A stretch of 64,000 bases of DNA from Desulfolutivibrio sulfodismutans DSM 3696 (GCF_013376455.1 NZ_CP045504.1:3679001-3743000); one strand, 5' to 3'; counted from the stretch's first letter, positions 55,383 to 64,000 are shown. Program-made: numbers and translations. The notes: generated from the letters alone by a model not told the origin.

Positions 55383-56039
55383 TCAGCGCGGCGGGATATG
55401 CAAAACCTGTCCCGGGGTGATCCTGTTTTGGCTGGCGAGGGCGTTGTGGGAGGCCAAGGTGGCGACTTCAACGTTATGCCGCTTGGCGATGCCTCCCAGA
55501 GTGTCGCCTTTTTGTACGGTATAGGCGGCTTCGGCGCTGCCGGAGGGGGCTTGGGCCGGGGCGGCCTTTTCGAGGGCCTGCCCGGGAGGGCCGGGGACGT
55601 CGGCGTCGGTTGTCGGTTTCGGTGCGCTGTCCGGGGTTTCGGCCGGGATTTCGGCCGGGGAATGGGCGGGCCTTTTGGTGTTCCCGCTTGGCGGTTCCGG
55701 AATGACCAGTTCAGGGTCCGAAGCGAGATCCTTGGTGCTGGATTGGCGGCCCATGCGCAATTCTTTTTCTTTCTTGATGACGATGTATTTCTCCCGGGCG
55801 GCGAAGAATTGTTTTTCCACCTCGGCCCCCGGGGCCACGGGGCCGGAACGCACGGCCTGGGCATAGTCGGCGCGGGCGGCGCGCAGTTGTTCCAGGGCCA
55901 GTTCGCCCTCCTGGTTGAGAAGATCGTCATTGATATAGGCCATATTGGCCTGGTAGTCGGAATACTTGGCGCATCCGGCCATGGTCGTCGCCAGGACGGC
56001 AATGAGGCAGAAAGCGAGGAATTTCGGGCTATTCGCCAT
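55383..56039 (-). CDS. LysM-domain lipoprotein
   Basis: A 218-residue lipoprotein. The signal peptide ends in the lipobox TTMAGC, with Cys23 as the lipid-bearing residue. A helical part (to about 100) is followed by a Pro/Ala-rich linker and one LysM at the C-terminus ([31 protein letters not shown]). It probably links the outer membrane to peptidoglycan. It lies 136 bases downstream of an M23 peptidase gene on the same strand; such LysM proteins can act as activators of M23 amidase-type enzymes, though no evidence of partnership is visible. Confidence 0.88.
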   Translation of the reverse strand: MANSPKFLAFCLIAVLATTMAGCAKYSDYQANMAYINDDLLNQEGELALEQLRAARADYAQAVRSGPVAPGAEVEKQFFAAREKYIVIKKEKELRMGRQSSTKDLASDPELVIPEPPSGNTKRPAHSPAEIPAETPDSAPKPTTDADVPGPPGQALEKAAPAQAPSGSAEAAYTVQKGDTLGGIAKRHNVEVATLASHNALASQNRITPGQVLHIPPR

Positions 56040-56175
56040 GAGGGTCTCTTCCGTCGGTTTGTCGGGATGTCGTGTGCCGACAGCGGTGATTCGTGTGGTG
56101 TGCGGCGTCGTGTATGGACACTGATAGCATTTGGCCCCGGGGGGCGTAAAGTCCGGCCTTGCATGCCGCCGGGGA

Positions 56176-57081
56176 TTAGTCGAGCATGAACCGCATGGGG
56201 TTGACCGGCGTCCCGTTGACCTGCACCTCGTAGTGGAGATGGGTGCCGGTGGTGCGGCCGGAGTTCCCGGAATAGGCGATGAGCTGGCCGCGTTTGACCT
56301 CCTGCCCCGGGGTGACTGCGGCCGATTTGAGATGGCCGTAGAGGGTGCTTATGCCGTAGTCGTGGACGATGACCACCCGCAGGCCGTAGCCGCTTTGATA
56401 ATCCACATCCGTTACCCGCCCGGCGCCCGGGGCGTAGATGGGCGTCCCGTAGGGAGCTTTGATGTCCACGCCGTTGTGGAAATCGGCCCGCCGCCCGAAG
56501 GGGGAGCGTCTGGGGCCGAAGGTGGAGGTGATGTAGCCGGCCATGGGCCACAGGGAGGGTCTGGCGTCGAACTCCAGTTTCTTTTCCCGCAGGGAGTGGC
56601 GCAACTGTTGCTGCAATACCTCTTGCAGGGCGATCTCCTGGCCGAGGTATTCCAGAAATTCGTTCATCTTGCGCGTCAGCACGCCCTGGCGCAGGAAATA
56701 CAGGCCGGATGAGGCCGCCAGATCCGGTCCCGGCGCGCCCATTCCCAGGGGGGAGGCTTCCCTGGCCGGATCGAAGTCGACCATGACCCCGAGTTTTTCA
56801 TTGAACGCGGCGATGCGGGTGACCTCGGCCTCCACGCGCTCCATGCGCTCCTTGAGGCGCAGGGACGTGGATTTCTGTTCGGCCAGGGCGGCCCGTCCGT
56901 CTTCGGCCAGCCGGGACACACGGTCGTACCCGGCATAATACCGCCATAAAAAGGCGTTGACGACCACCAGCGCAACCAGCGCCGCCACAGGAAGGGCGAT
57001 CATCCACCCCCTGACGGTGAAAAGCGATTTGACGCCCTTGCCGCGCCGAAAGAGGCAGACTTGATATCCGGATATGGGCAT
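56176..57081 (-). CDS. M23-family peptidase with N-terminal membrane anchor and coiled coil
   Basis: A 301-residue protein. A membrane helix lies at about 27-47 ([19 protein letters not shown]), a coiled-coil segment to about 110, and the LytM/M23 domain at the C-terminus. Zinc ligands are in [19 protein letters not shown] (His and Asp) and [10 protein letters not shown] (His-x-His); [13 protein letters not shown] supplies the third His region. All residues are present, so an active endopeptidase acting on peptidoglycan crosslinks is likely. A good promoter is at 57256-57284. The start was taken at the ATG 57081; its Shine-Dalgarno is weak. Confidence 0.9.
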   Translation of the reverse strand: MPISGYQVCLFRRGKGVKSLFTVRGWMIALPVAALVALVVVNAFLWRYYAGYDRVSRLAEDGRAALAEQKSTSLRLKERMERVEAEVTRIAAFNEKLGVMVDFDPAREASPLGMGAPGPDLAASSGLYFLRQGVLTRKMNEFLEYLGQEIALQEVLQQQLRHSLREKKLEFDARPSLWPMAGYITSTFGPRRSPFGRRADFHNGVDIKAPYGTPIYAPGAGRVTDVDYQSGYGLRVVIVHDYGISTLYGHLKSAAVTPGQEVKRGQLIAYSGNSGRTTGTHLHYEVQVNGTPVNPMRFMLD

Positions 57082-57255
57082 GGCTTGATCGGTACGACGT
57101 GAATGCAGTATCGGGCCGCCCCGGGTTCGGGTCGCGTTGCGCCAAAGGGGGGCGTGGCCTGTTTCGCCCGGCGAGAGAAATTCTGGCTCCGGGCCGGGTG
57201 ACCGGACGGGAGAGCCACAAGAGCTGGGCCAACCCGCTGATACGCCAATGTAACG

Positions 57256-57284
57256 CTTATATCCAAGAAAAAGAAGAAGGGCAA
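57256..57284 (-). promoter_or_regulatory. Predicted sigma70 promoter of the M23 peptidase gene
   Basis: On the minus strand TTGCCC (57279-57284) and TATAAG (57256-57261) are 17 bases apart. The leader would be about 170 bases. The remaining part of the 57082-57469 gap, up to cheV, shows no gene and no clear sigma28 promoter. Confidence 0.55.
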
Positions 57285-57469
57285 GTCCCGGCATTGTCAG
57301 CGGCGGCGCACGTTTTGTGGCGGTTGATTTACAAAACCCCCCGCGCTGGCATAGGACTATGGCAAATGGCTGAAACGGCAGGGGTGGGCGGGCCGATGCC
57401 CCCCGGGCGGCAGCCGTTTCGCGAACCTCCCACCGGACCAGTGTCCGCCGACGAGTTGAAAAGGGATCC

Positions 57470-58393
57470 ATGGACCACGCCGACATCCTTCTGGAATCCG
57501 GCACCAACGAGCTGGAGATCGTCGAGTTCCACGTGCTGGAAGACCTGGGCCACGGCGAGACCCGGGCCCTGGCCTTTGGGGTCAATGTGGCCAAGGTGCT
57601 GGAGATCATCGAAAATCCGGGCCTGTCCCCCTTGTCTTCGGCCCCGCACCCCTGTTTTCTGGGAACCATCCCCTTGCGGGAGCTGGTCCTTCCGGTGCTC
57701 GATCTGGCCGTATGGCTGGATATCACACGGGCGCGCACCCCGGGCGAGGTGGTTCTTGTGACACGCTTCAACTCCCGGACAACGGGATTTCTGGCCTCAG
57801 GGGTGACCCATATTCATCGTGTGGCCTGGAGCAGCGTGGAAGCGCCGCACCGGTTGCTTGGCGGGTGCGTCACCGGGCTTGTGCGCATCGAGGACCACTT
57901 CGTCCAACTGATCGACCTGGAGCGGATCCTTTTTGAACTGGACCCGGTGCCGGACGAGGAGCCTAAGCAGCGGGAAAAACCCGCCCGGACGTATTCGGTG
58001 CTTCTGGCCGAGGACTCGGCGGTCATGCGCCAGATGGTGTTCGAACGGCTCACCGAGGCCGGGTTCCGGGTCATCCTGACCGGGAACGGCGACGAGGCCC
58101 TGACCCTTTTGCGCGCCATGGCGGCCGGGGCGAAGTCTGAAGACCAGCCGGGCGCGGAGCTTCCCGACGTGGTGGTCACGGATGTCGAAATGCCCCAACT
58201 CGACGGCTACACCCTTACCCGCCGGATCAAGGAGGATCCGGACCTTGGCGCGCTGCCCGTGATTTTGTTTTCCTCCCTGGTCAACGAGGATCTGCGCCAC
58301 AAGGGCCGGGCCGTGGGGGCCGACGCCCAGATTTCCAAGCCGGAATTCGGAAGACTGGCCGATGTGGTGCGTGCCCTGATCGAAAAGCGGTGA
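57470..58393 (+). CDS. cheV: CheV-type chemotaxis coupling protein (CheW plus receiver)
   Basis: A 307-residue protein with an N-terminal CheW-like domain (residues about 10-165: FGVNVAKVLEIIENP, LGTIPLRELVLPVLDLAVWL) and a C-terminal receiver (about 178-305: YSVLLAEDSAVMRQMVFERL, with the phospho-acceptor Asp in DVVVTDVEMPQLDGYTLTRR). It couples chemoreceptors to CheA and adjusts signalling by phosphorylation. No other chemotaxis gene lies in the window. It is divergent from the M23 gene with a 388-base gap. Confidence 0.94.
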   Translation: MDHADILLESGTNELEIVEFHVLEDLGHGETRALAFGVNVAKVLEIIENPGLSPLSSAPHPCFLGTIPLRELVLPVLDLAVWLDITRARTPGEVVLVTRFNSRTTGFLASGVTHIHRVAWSSVEAPHRLLGGCVTGLVRIEDHFVQLIDLERILFELDPVPDEEPKQREKPARTYSVLLAEDSAVMRQMVFERLTEAGFRVILTGNGDEALTLLRAMAAGAKSEDQPGAELPDVVVTDVEMPQLDGYTLTRRIKEDPDLGALPVILFSSLVNEDLRHKGRAVGADAQISKPEFGRLADVVRALIEKR

Positions 58394-58508
58394 TCCGCAG
58401 GAGGCCGCTCATGCGGCATTTCTGGCGGGAATTGACGCTGTTGCGTTGCTTTTCTTGCAAAACGAAGGCACAAGGGGACATCGTCAACCCCGTATCCGGA
58501 ACCAGATC

Positions 58509-61049
58509 ATGAAATTTCCCCCGGACATTCCCGCGCTCATCACACGGCGTTCGCTCTTTTCCTGGGTGTGGACCAGCAACCTGAAGTTGCAGGGCATCCT
58601 CTTCCTGGTCATCGTGGTCACGGTCGGCGCCCGGGTGCTGCCGCTCGAGATGCAGAAAAAGATCATCAACCAGGCCATCGGGCTGCAAAAGCTCGATCTG
58701 CTCTATATGTATTGCGGCTACTATCTGGCCGCCGTGGTGGCCGCCTCGGGGCTCAAGCTGGTCATCAACACGCTGCAGACCTATATCGGCCAGCAATCCC
58801 TGGCGGATCTGCGCAAAAAGCTCTACGCCCACATCCTGACCATGCCCATGCCCTTTTTCCGCAAGGCCTCCCCGGGCATGGTGGTCCAATCCCTGGTGTC
58901 CGAAGTGGCCAACACCGGCGAGTTCGTCGGCCAGGCCGTGGCCGTGCCGGTGACCAACCTTTTGACCCTGGTGGCCTTCGCCACCTACCTTTTTTACCTC
59001 AATCCGCTCATGGCCGGCATCAGCATGGCCCTGTACCCCGTGGCCATCGTGGTCATCCCGTTTCTGCAAAAGAGGGCCAACGCGGCCAACAAGGAACGGG
59101 TGGACACGGGGCGCAAGCTGTCGACCATGATCGGCGAGACCATCTCGGGCATCCACGAGGTGCATTCCAACGCCAGCTTCAACCTGGAGAACCGGCGTTT
59201 CGGCGGGTTCGTGGACACGCTGTCCCGGGTGCGCGTGGTGTGGAACCTGTATAAGTACGCCATCAAGGTCTCCAACAATTTTTTCCAGAGCCTGGGGCCC
59301 TTCGTGCTCTTTCTGGTGGGCGGCTACCTGGCCATCAACGGCCGTTTCGACCTGGGCGCGCTGGTGGCCTTTCTGTCGGCCAACGAAAAGCTCTACGACC
59401 CCTGGAAGGAGCTGATGGACTTCTATCAGGTCTATCAGGACGCCAAGGTCAGCTACGGCCGGATCATGGAATATTTCGAGGGCGCGCCGGAATTTCCGCT
59501 GACGCCCGAAACGCCGCGTCCGCCCCTGGTCCTGGACGGCAGCGTCAACGTACAGGATCTGGTCATGGAGGTCGCCGGCGGCATCCAGTTGCTCAAGGGC
59601 GTCTCCATGGACATAAGGCCCGGCGAGCAGGTGGCCCTGGTGGGGTATTCCGGGTCCGGGAAGTCCACCCTGGCCCTGTGCATGTGTCAGATCAACAAGT
59701 ACTCCGCCGGGCGGGCCACGCTTTCCGGGTACGACATCGACGCCACTCCCAAAAGCGACATCGCCGACAACATGGGCGTGGTGGCCCAGCATCCCTTCAT
59801 CTTCGAGGGCACCATCCGCGACAACCTGCTTTATTCCATCAACGCCCGGCGCGAGGCGCATGGCATTGAGGGAGAGGAGGGCCTGCCGAGCCTGGACCGC
59901 ATCATCGAGACCATCCAGCAGGTGGGGCTTTTCCAGGATGTGCTCAGGTTCGGATTGAATACGGTCTTCAAGAAGGGGCGCAAGGAAAACCTGGTTAAGA
60001 AGATCATCCACATCCGCGAGAACTATTACCAGGAGCAGGGCGAGATCCTCAAAGACATCGTGGAGTTCTTCGATGTCGACAAGTATCTCTATTACAGCCC
60101 GGTTTCGGCCAACATCCTCTTCGGCAACCCCAACCGGGACGACTATCAGCCGGAGAATCTGGCGAACAACCAGGTGTTCCTGGAATTTCTGCGCGAGGCC
60201 GGGCTGCGGCAGCTTTTGGTGCAGTTGGGACGGGAGTTGGCGGCCCAGACCGTGGACATCTTGAAAAACGTACCCTCCCCGGATGCCAGCTTTTTTGAGC
60301 AGTCCCCGGTCGGGGCGGACGAATTCGCCGCCTATTCCGAGCTGACGACCCACCTGGAGCGGGTCAAGATCCACGAGATCAGTCCCGATGAGGAGCGCCT
60401 GCTTTTGACCCTGGCCCTGCGCTTCACCCCCGGCCGCCACAAGATCGTGGGGCTGTCCAGGCTTTCCGAGGAGCTTTTGCTGCAAGGCCGGGCGCTTTTC
60501 ATGGACAGGACCGGCAAGTCCGACCCCGAGGCCGTGACGTTTTACCGCCGCGAGGATTTCATCCATTCCCAGACGATCATGGACAACATCCTCTTCGGCC
60601 GCATCCGCACCGACAACCCCAAGGCCCTGGACCAGATCAACAAGACCATCGTCAGCCTGCTCATCCAGGAGGACATGCTGGAGCGCATCGTGGAGCTGGG
60701 TCTGGATTTCCATGTGGGCTCCTCGGGCGACCGCCTGTCCGGCGGCCAACGCTCGAAGGTGGCCCTGGCCCGGGCCTTCCTCAAGGAGCCGCCGCTTTTG
60801 ATCCTCGACGAGGCCACGGCGGCCCTGGACAACGCCTCCCAGACCCGCATCCAGAACCTGCTGGAATCCAAGTGGAAGGGCAAAAGCACGGTGGTGTCCG
60901 TGGTTCACCGCCTGGACACCATCAAGGGGTTCGACAAGGTGGCGGTGATGAAGGCCGGACGTATCGTGGAATGCGCCTCCTACAATGAACTCATGGACAA
61001 AAAGGGGATGCTCTATGAACTCGTCCACGGAACATCAGGACGCAAGTGA
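58509..61049 (+). CDS. ABC exporter half-transporter with enlarged nucleotide-binding domain
   Basis: An 846-residue exporter-type ABC protein. The membrane domain (1-310) has six helices. In the nucleotide-binding domain Walker A is GYSGSGKST (379-387), Q-loop Gln427, signature LSGGQ 743-747, Walker B LLILDEAT 763-770, H-loop His800. The distance between Walker A and signature is about 355 residues instead of the usual 100-120. The extra part contains three similar segments: FEGTIRDNLLYSI (432-444), SPVSANILFGNP (530-541) and SQTIMDNILFGRI (687-699), each followed by a helical stretch, as if the Q-loop-plus-helical unit was copied twice. The catalytic residues are intact. It overlaps by 35 bases a cNMP-binding protein. 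Substrate unknown; lipid or drug export is the usual role. Confidence 0.9.
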   Translation: MKFPPDIPALITRRSLFSWVWTSNLKLQGILFLVIVVTVGARVLPLEMQKKIINQAIGLQKLDLLYMYCGYYLAAVVAASGLKLVINTLQTYIGQQSLADLRKKLYAHILTMPMPFFRKASPGMVVQSLVSEVANTGEFVGQAVAVPVTNLLTLVAFATYLFYLNPLMAGISMALYPVAIVVIPFLQKRANAANKERVDTGRKLSTMIGETISGIHEVHSNASFNLENRRFGGFVDTLSRVRVVWNLYKYAIKVSNNFFQSLGPFVLFLVGGYLAINGRFDLGALVAFLSANEKLYDPWKELMDFYQVYQDAKVSYGRIMEYFEGAPEFPLTPETPRPPLVLDGSVNVQDLVMEVAGGIQLLKGVSMDIRPGEQVALVGYSGSGKSTLALCMCQINKYSAGRATLSGYDIDATPKSDIADNMGVVAQHPFIFEGTIRDNLLYSINARREAHGIEGEEGLPSLDRIIETIQQVGLFQDVLRFGLNTVFKKGRKENLVKKIIHIRENYYQEQGEILKDIVEFFDVDKYLYYSPVSANILFGNPNRDDYQPENLANNQVFLEFLREAGLRQLLVQLGRELAAQTVDILKNVPSPDASFFEQSPVGADEFAAYSELTTHLERVKIHEISPDEERLLLTLALRFTPGRHKIVGLSRLSEELLLQGRALFMDRTGKSDPEAVTFYRREDFIHSQTIMDNILFGRIRTDNPKALDQINKTIVSLLIQEDMLERIVELGLDFHVGSSGDRLSGGQRSKVALARAFLKEPPLLILDEATAALDNASQTRIQNLLESKWKGKSTVVSVVHRLDTIKGFDKVAVMKAGRIVECASYNELMDKKGMLYELVHGTSGRK

Positions 61050-61548
61050 CGGAGCCTGCGGGTTCACCACCCACCTGGACATCCTGCGGGAGATGCCGAT
61101 ATTCACCGGCATGTCCCTGGATGTGCTCAAGGTGTTGGCCTATTTGAGCAGCAATGAGACCTATCGCGACGGGGACCGGCTGTGCGTGCAGGGGGAGATG
61201 TTCGACAACTGCCGCTCTATCACCATGGGCCGGGTGGAGATCCTGCGCGCCCCGGAGGGCGGCACGCCTGTGGTGGTCGGGACGGCGGGCGGCGGCTGGG
61301 CCTTCGGCGGGCTGGCCCTTTTGACCCACGTCAAATCCCTGTATACCATCCGGGCCAAAGGCGATGTGGAGTGCCTGGTGCTTTCCAGGGAAAAATTTCA
61401 AAAGGCGGCCGAGCGGTTTCCCCAAATGTTGCCGAGGGTTTTACACGTCGTCGTCGAGCACATGTTCTCGTGGGAGGCCAAGGTGCTGTCTTCCCTTGAG
61501 CGCAACACGGCCACACCGGAAGAGGTTCACGGCCTGACGCTGTTTTAG
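61015..61548 (+). CDS. Cyclic nucleotide-binding-domain protein, partner of the ABC exporter
   Basis: A 177-residue protein with a cNMP-binding fold: REMPIFTGMSLDVLKVLAYL, YRDGDRLCVQGEMFDNC and GGGWAFGGLALLTHVKSLYTI (the phosphate-binding cassette position). The usual RxA arginine of cAMP binders is not obvious, so the ligand may be another molecule or none. No DNA-binding domain follows, so it is not a CRP-type regulator. The start codon lies 35 bases inside the exporter gene, which indicates translational coupling and a possible regulatory subunit of the exporter. Confidence 0.85.
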   Translation: MNSSTEHQDASDGACGFTTHLDILREMPIFTGMSLDVLKVLAYLSSNETYRDGDRLCVQGEMFDNCRSITMGRVEILRAPEGGTPVVVGTAGGGWAFGGLALLTHVKSLYTIRAKGDVECLVLSREKFQKAAERFPQMLPRVLHVVVEHMFSWEAKVLSSLERNTATPEEVHGLTLF

Positions 61549-61588
61549 GCCCGGGCACGACCGGCGAGGCCTTCGGGACAGAACCCCT

Positions 61589-61618
61589 CGCATCGGGGTG
61601 CGCCATGACCCCGATGCG
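61589..61618. terminator. Hairpin after the exporter operon
   Basis: CGCATCGGGGT and ACCCCGATGCG form 11-bp perfect arms with an 8-base loop, 40 bases after the stop of the cNMP-binding gene. No T-tract. Confidence 0.45.
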
Positions 61619-61699
61619 CCGCATGTCGCGGCGGGGCATGAGGCCGTTTACGTCCAGCGGCCCGGTCCGGGACGGAAAACCTGAGCATGGTGGGAGTCC

Positions 61700-62158
61700 A
61701 TGAGCGCAGACAACAAAGACCCCCTTGTCGTTTTTGCCGACTTCGTCGCCAAAAAACGGCTCAAGATGACCCCCCAGCGCAGGCACATTCTTGAGGTGTT
61801 CCTGAACTCCGAGGGGCATCTGACGGCTGAGGAACTCTACCGCAAGGTGAAGGACGCCAATCCCTTCATCGGCCAGGCCACGGTTTACCGGACGGTGAAG
61901 CTTTTGGCCGATTCGGGGCTGGCCAAGGGCGTGGAATTCGGGGATGGCGTGGTCCGCTACGAGGTCAAATACGGGCAGACCCACCATGACCACCTGATCT
62001 GCGAGCGGTGCGGCCGCAACGTGGAGGTGGTCAACGCGGACATCGAGAAGCTCCAGGAGGAGGTGGCCGCGCGCCACGGCTTCGTGCTCACCGGGCACAA
62101 GCTTTATCTCTACGGCGTGTGCCCGGAGTGCCGCAAGGCCGACCCGACCATCGGCTAG
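61700..62158 (+). CDS. Fur-family metal or peroxide regulator
   Basis: A 152-residue Fur-family repressor. The DNA-binding half has RLKMTPQRRHILEVFLNSEG and FIGQATVYRTVKLLADSGL; the dimer/metal half has YGQTHHDHLICERCGRNVEV (the HHDH metal site and first Cys pair) and GVCPECRKAD (second Cys pair, structural zinc). It could be Fur, PerR or Zur; key residues do not settle which. GGTGGGAGT lies before the ATG. It is monocistronic between an upstream hairpin and a 270-base spacer. Confidence 0.93.
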   Translation: MSADNKDPLVVFADFVAKKRLKMTPQRRHILEVFLNSEGHLTAEELYRKVKDANPFIGQATVYRTVKLLADSGLAKGVEFGDGVVRYEVKYGQTHHDHLICERCGRNVEVVNADIEKLQEEVAARHGFVLTGHKLYLYGVCPECRKADPTIG

Positions 62159-62430
62159 CATTGCACGTTCCGCTCTGGCGCGCACGCCGCAACGCCTTGA
62201 GTGTCTGTTTTTTTGTGAACGCCACGCGGGCGCGCGTCTCTTGAAAATTCGCTCGTATTTTTACGGGAAAAGAACTCTTTCAACTTGTTGTTTCCAAACT
62301 TCGGTGCGCCGGTCTTGGGGGCGCGACACGAGCGGTGCAGCTGTCGCGGCGGGGTGTCGACGCCGTGGCCATGAGGCAATGACGGACGTGAGGCGACGTC
62401 GGCATGGCGGATCGCCAGGGAGAGAAGGAA

Positions 62431-63615
62431 ATGCGCCTGCGCCACAGCCGGGTTCTCCTGGCGGCCATCGCCATATGTCTGGCCTTCGCCACGGTTTCCC
62501 GGGCCGGGGACGCCCCGCTGGTCTTCGGCCTTTTGCTCGTCGGACCTTACAACGACAAGGGCTACAGCCAGGCCCAGTACGAGGGCGGCCGGTATGTCGA
62601 GGCCAAGCTGCCCGGGTCCAGGATGATCTATCTGGACCAGGTCAATCCCACGGATCGTCCCGGGATGACCATCCCCCAGGCCGTGGACGACATGGCGGCC
62701 AAGGGCGCGCGGCTGGTCATCGCCGGTTCCGAGGACATGCGTGACGGCATTCTGGAGGCCGCCGTCCGGCATCCGGAGATGACCTTCCTCCATGTCTCCG
62801 GCGACGACGTGCTGACGGGCAAGGCCCCGAAAAACCTGGGCAACCTGTTCGCCAAGATCGAATACGGCAAGATGATGGCCGGATTCGCCGCAGCCATGAC
62901 CACCAAGACGGGAAAAATCGGCTACCTGGGACCGCTGGTCAACGACGAGACGAGGCGCGTGGCCAACGCCGCCTACCTTGGGGCGCGTTACGCCTGGGAG
63001 CATGTGCGCGGCAAAAAACCCGAGGAACTGACCTTCAAGGTGAGCTGGATCGGGTTCTGGTTCAACATCCCCGGGGTGACCGCCGACCCCAACCAGATGG
63101 CCGGGGCCTTTTTCGACCAGGGCTTCGACGTGGTCATCTCCGGCCTGGACGCCCCCGAGGCCCTGACCGTGGCCGCTGCCCGCCGCGAGGCCGGGGCCGA
63201 CGCGTACGCCCTGCCCTACGTCTACAAACCGGCCTGCCAGCTTGCCCCCGAGGCCTGCCTGGGGGTGCCCTATTTCAACTGGGGGCCGCCGTTTCTGATC
63301 ATCGCCCGGCAGGTGGCCGCCGGAACCTACCAGCCCGCCTTCGCCTGGCTGACGCCGGATTTCGCGGACATGAACGATGCGGACAAAAGTCCGGTGGGCT
63401 TTCTGCCTGGCCCGGCCCTTTCGGCGGAAAACAGGAAATACCTGGACATCTTCTCGGCCGCCCTGGGCTCTGGGGCCGTGGACCTGTACGCCGGGCCCCT
63501 GGACTACCAGGACGGCACGGTGTTCGTTCCAGCCGGGCGCACGGCCACGGAAAAGGAACAGTGGTATTGCCCGCAGCTTCTTCGCGGCATGCAGGGCCAA
63601 AGCGCCGCCAAGTAG
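62431..63615 (+). CDS. BMP-family ABC substrate-binding protein
   Basis: A 394-residue periplasmic-binding protein of the basic membrane protein (BMP/PnrA-like) family, which usually binds nucleosides or purines. The signal peptide is RVLLAAIAICLAFATVSRAG. The mature part has FGLLLVGPYNDKGYSQAQYE, LVIAGSEDMRDGILEAA, FLHVSGDD and KIGYLGPLVND. The Cys typical of a lipobox is absent, so it is soluble. GAGAAGGAA precedes the ATG at 62431. No ATPase or permease gene follows in the window, so it may be an orphan or have partners past the right edge. Confidence 0.87.
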   Translation: MRLRHSRVLLAAIAICLAFATVSRAGDAPLVFGLLLVGPYNDKGYSQAQYEGGRYVEAKLPGSRMIYLDQVNPTDRPGMTIPQAVDDMAAKGARLVIAGSEDMRDGILEAAVRHPEMTFLHVSGDDVLTGKAPKNLGNLFAKIEYGKMMAGFAAAMTTKTGKIGYLGPLVNDETRRVANAAYLGARYAWEHVRGKKPEELTFKVSWIGFWFNIPGVTADPNQMAGAFFDQGFDVVISGLDAPEALTVAAARREAGADAYALPYVYKPACQLAPEACLGVPYFNWGPPFLIIARQVAAGTYQPAFAWLTPDFADMNDADKSPVGFLPGPALSAENRKYLDIFSAALGSGAVDLYAGPLDYQDGTVFVPAGRTATEKEQWYCPQLLRGMQGQSAAK

Positions 63616-63660
63616 GGCCCGCCGGGGGCGGGGGGGGCAGTGAACGCCGGGAGGGTTGCT

Positions 63661-63715
63661 TCCCCTGGCGTCCCCTGACTTCCCCTGACGTCCCTGGGCA
63701 TCCCTGGACATCCCA
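63661..63715. repeat. Tandem 10-base repeats upstream of the last gene
   Basis: About five and a half copies of a TCCCCTGACG-like unit stand in a row (TCCCCTGGCG, TCCCCTGACT, TCCCCTGACG, TCCCTGGGCA, TCCCTGGACA, TCCC). The period is exactly ten bases, about one turn of DNA. It lies 40 bases before the start of the partial gene at 63757. Confidence 0.75.
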
Positions 63716-63756
63716 TAATTGCGCGGCGGGAAATGCCATCAGGCAGGAGGGGGGAC

Positions 63757-64000
63757 ATGGCCGACGTTTTCGACCAGATGATCGCGCGCATCCGCAAAAT
63801 CATCGATGCCGGGCTCGACGCCGACGCCACCATGCGGGTGCTGGAGATACTGGAGGCCCCGTTCGTCTCCGAAGGCATCCTGGAGAAGGCACGGCTCTAC
63901 AGCGAGACCCTTCCCAAGGCCGAGGAGCGGCCCTTCACGCCCACCGAACGGTATCTGCATTTTTTATGGGACGCCTTCGACAAGCTGCCCCTGTGTCTTA
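63757..64000 (+). CDS. Unrecognised protein, 3'-truncated by window edge
   Basis: Only the first 81 residues are inside the window. They begin MADVFDQMIARIRKIIDAGL and are helical and charged, with no recognisable motif; the end reads YLHFLWDAFDKLPLCL. GGAGGGGGG lies just before the ATG, so the start is well supported. The tandem 10-base repeats lie upstream. No function can be proposed. Confidence 0.75.
   Translation, partial: MADVFDQMIARIRKIIDAGLDADATMRVLEILEAPFVSEGILEKARLYSETLPKAEERPFTPTERYLHFLWDAFDKLPLCL

Noticed and set aside
55155-56551. Long open frames over the LysM lipoprotein and wrbA region on both strands
   Set aside because: The real frames have signal peptide, lipobox, LysM and flavodoxin motifs; the long ones have none.

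Overview
The window is GC-rich bacterial DNA, densely coding on both strands, with the gene content of a sulfate-reducing Desulfovibrionaceae-type deltaproteobacterium. The clues are an Rrf2-type regulator with a short-form cytochrome bd oxidase, an AOR/GltD-type flavoprotein with a four-cluster ferredoxin, a sigma54/Psp envelope-stress locus, TrmFO instead of TrmA, and many conserved hypothetical proteins of that family. The taxonomic call is inference from gene content; there is no rRNA, tRNA, CRISPR array, IS element or prophage in the window.

Layout. 0-2.1 kb: the 3' end of a PP2C/SpoIIE-type phosphatase, then a small AT-rich insert carrying a DUF4145-like gene, next to a FitA/VapC-type antitoxin-toxin pair. 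2.2-5.8 kb: Lrp/AsnC regulator and bifunctional PutA (proline to glutamate). 5.8-7.7 kb: a SRAP (YedK/HMCES) protein and an unknown methyltransferase-like gene behind a very good -24/-12 (sigma54) promoter. 7.7-11.1 kb: the phage-shock locus (pspA, a 26-codon ORF, pspB, pspC, divergent pspF) flanked by long perfect hairpins. 11.1-13.1 kb: UDP-glucuronate decarboxylase-like epimerase and PrmA. 13.1-18.8 kb: an acyl-transfer cluster in which an MBOAT membrane protein lies between two paralogous secreted SGNH proteins, one carrying seven LysM repeats. 18.9-26.1 kb: AbrB-type membrane protein, a decayed anti-sigma factor, an orphan ATP-grasp protein, a B12-binding radical SAM protein, an AIM24 protein and a glycosyltransferase. 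26.2-31.2 kb: ferredoxin/GltD-like flavoprotein divergent from rrf2-cydAB. 31.5-35.3 kb: a DUF47 protein, a serine-type permease and L-serine dehydratase.

35.3-42.8 kb is a minus-strand group: a 1047-residue membrane protein with a PHP-like region, a PhoR-like histidine kinase, a DUF47 protein and a Pit phosphate transporter, followed by a DUF2867 gene. 43-46.5 kb: a hybrid histidine kinase with Cache, PAS, HisKA, HATPase, receiver and Hpt domains. 48.3-53.1 kb: a polyamine ABC operon (potD-like, potA, potB, potC) with a glycerophosphodiester phosphodiesterase. 53.1-57.1 kb, minus strand: trmFO, wrbA, a LysM lipoprotein and an M23 peptidase. 57.4-64 kb: CheV, an unusual ABC exporter with an enlarged nucleotide-binding domain plus a cNMP-binding partner, a Fur-family regulator, a BMP-type binding protein, and the start of an unrecognised gene that runs off the right edge.

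The most interesting points are: the apparent triplication of the Q-loop/helical segment inside the ABC exporter; the LysM/SGNH/MBOAT acyl-transfer cluster; the sigma54 promoter in front of the unknown methyltransferase-like gene; the 25-bp dyad over the rrf2-cydAB promoter; and the PHP-like membrane protein at the head of a phosphate operon.
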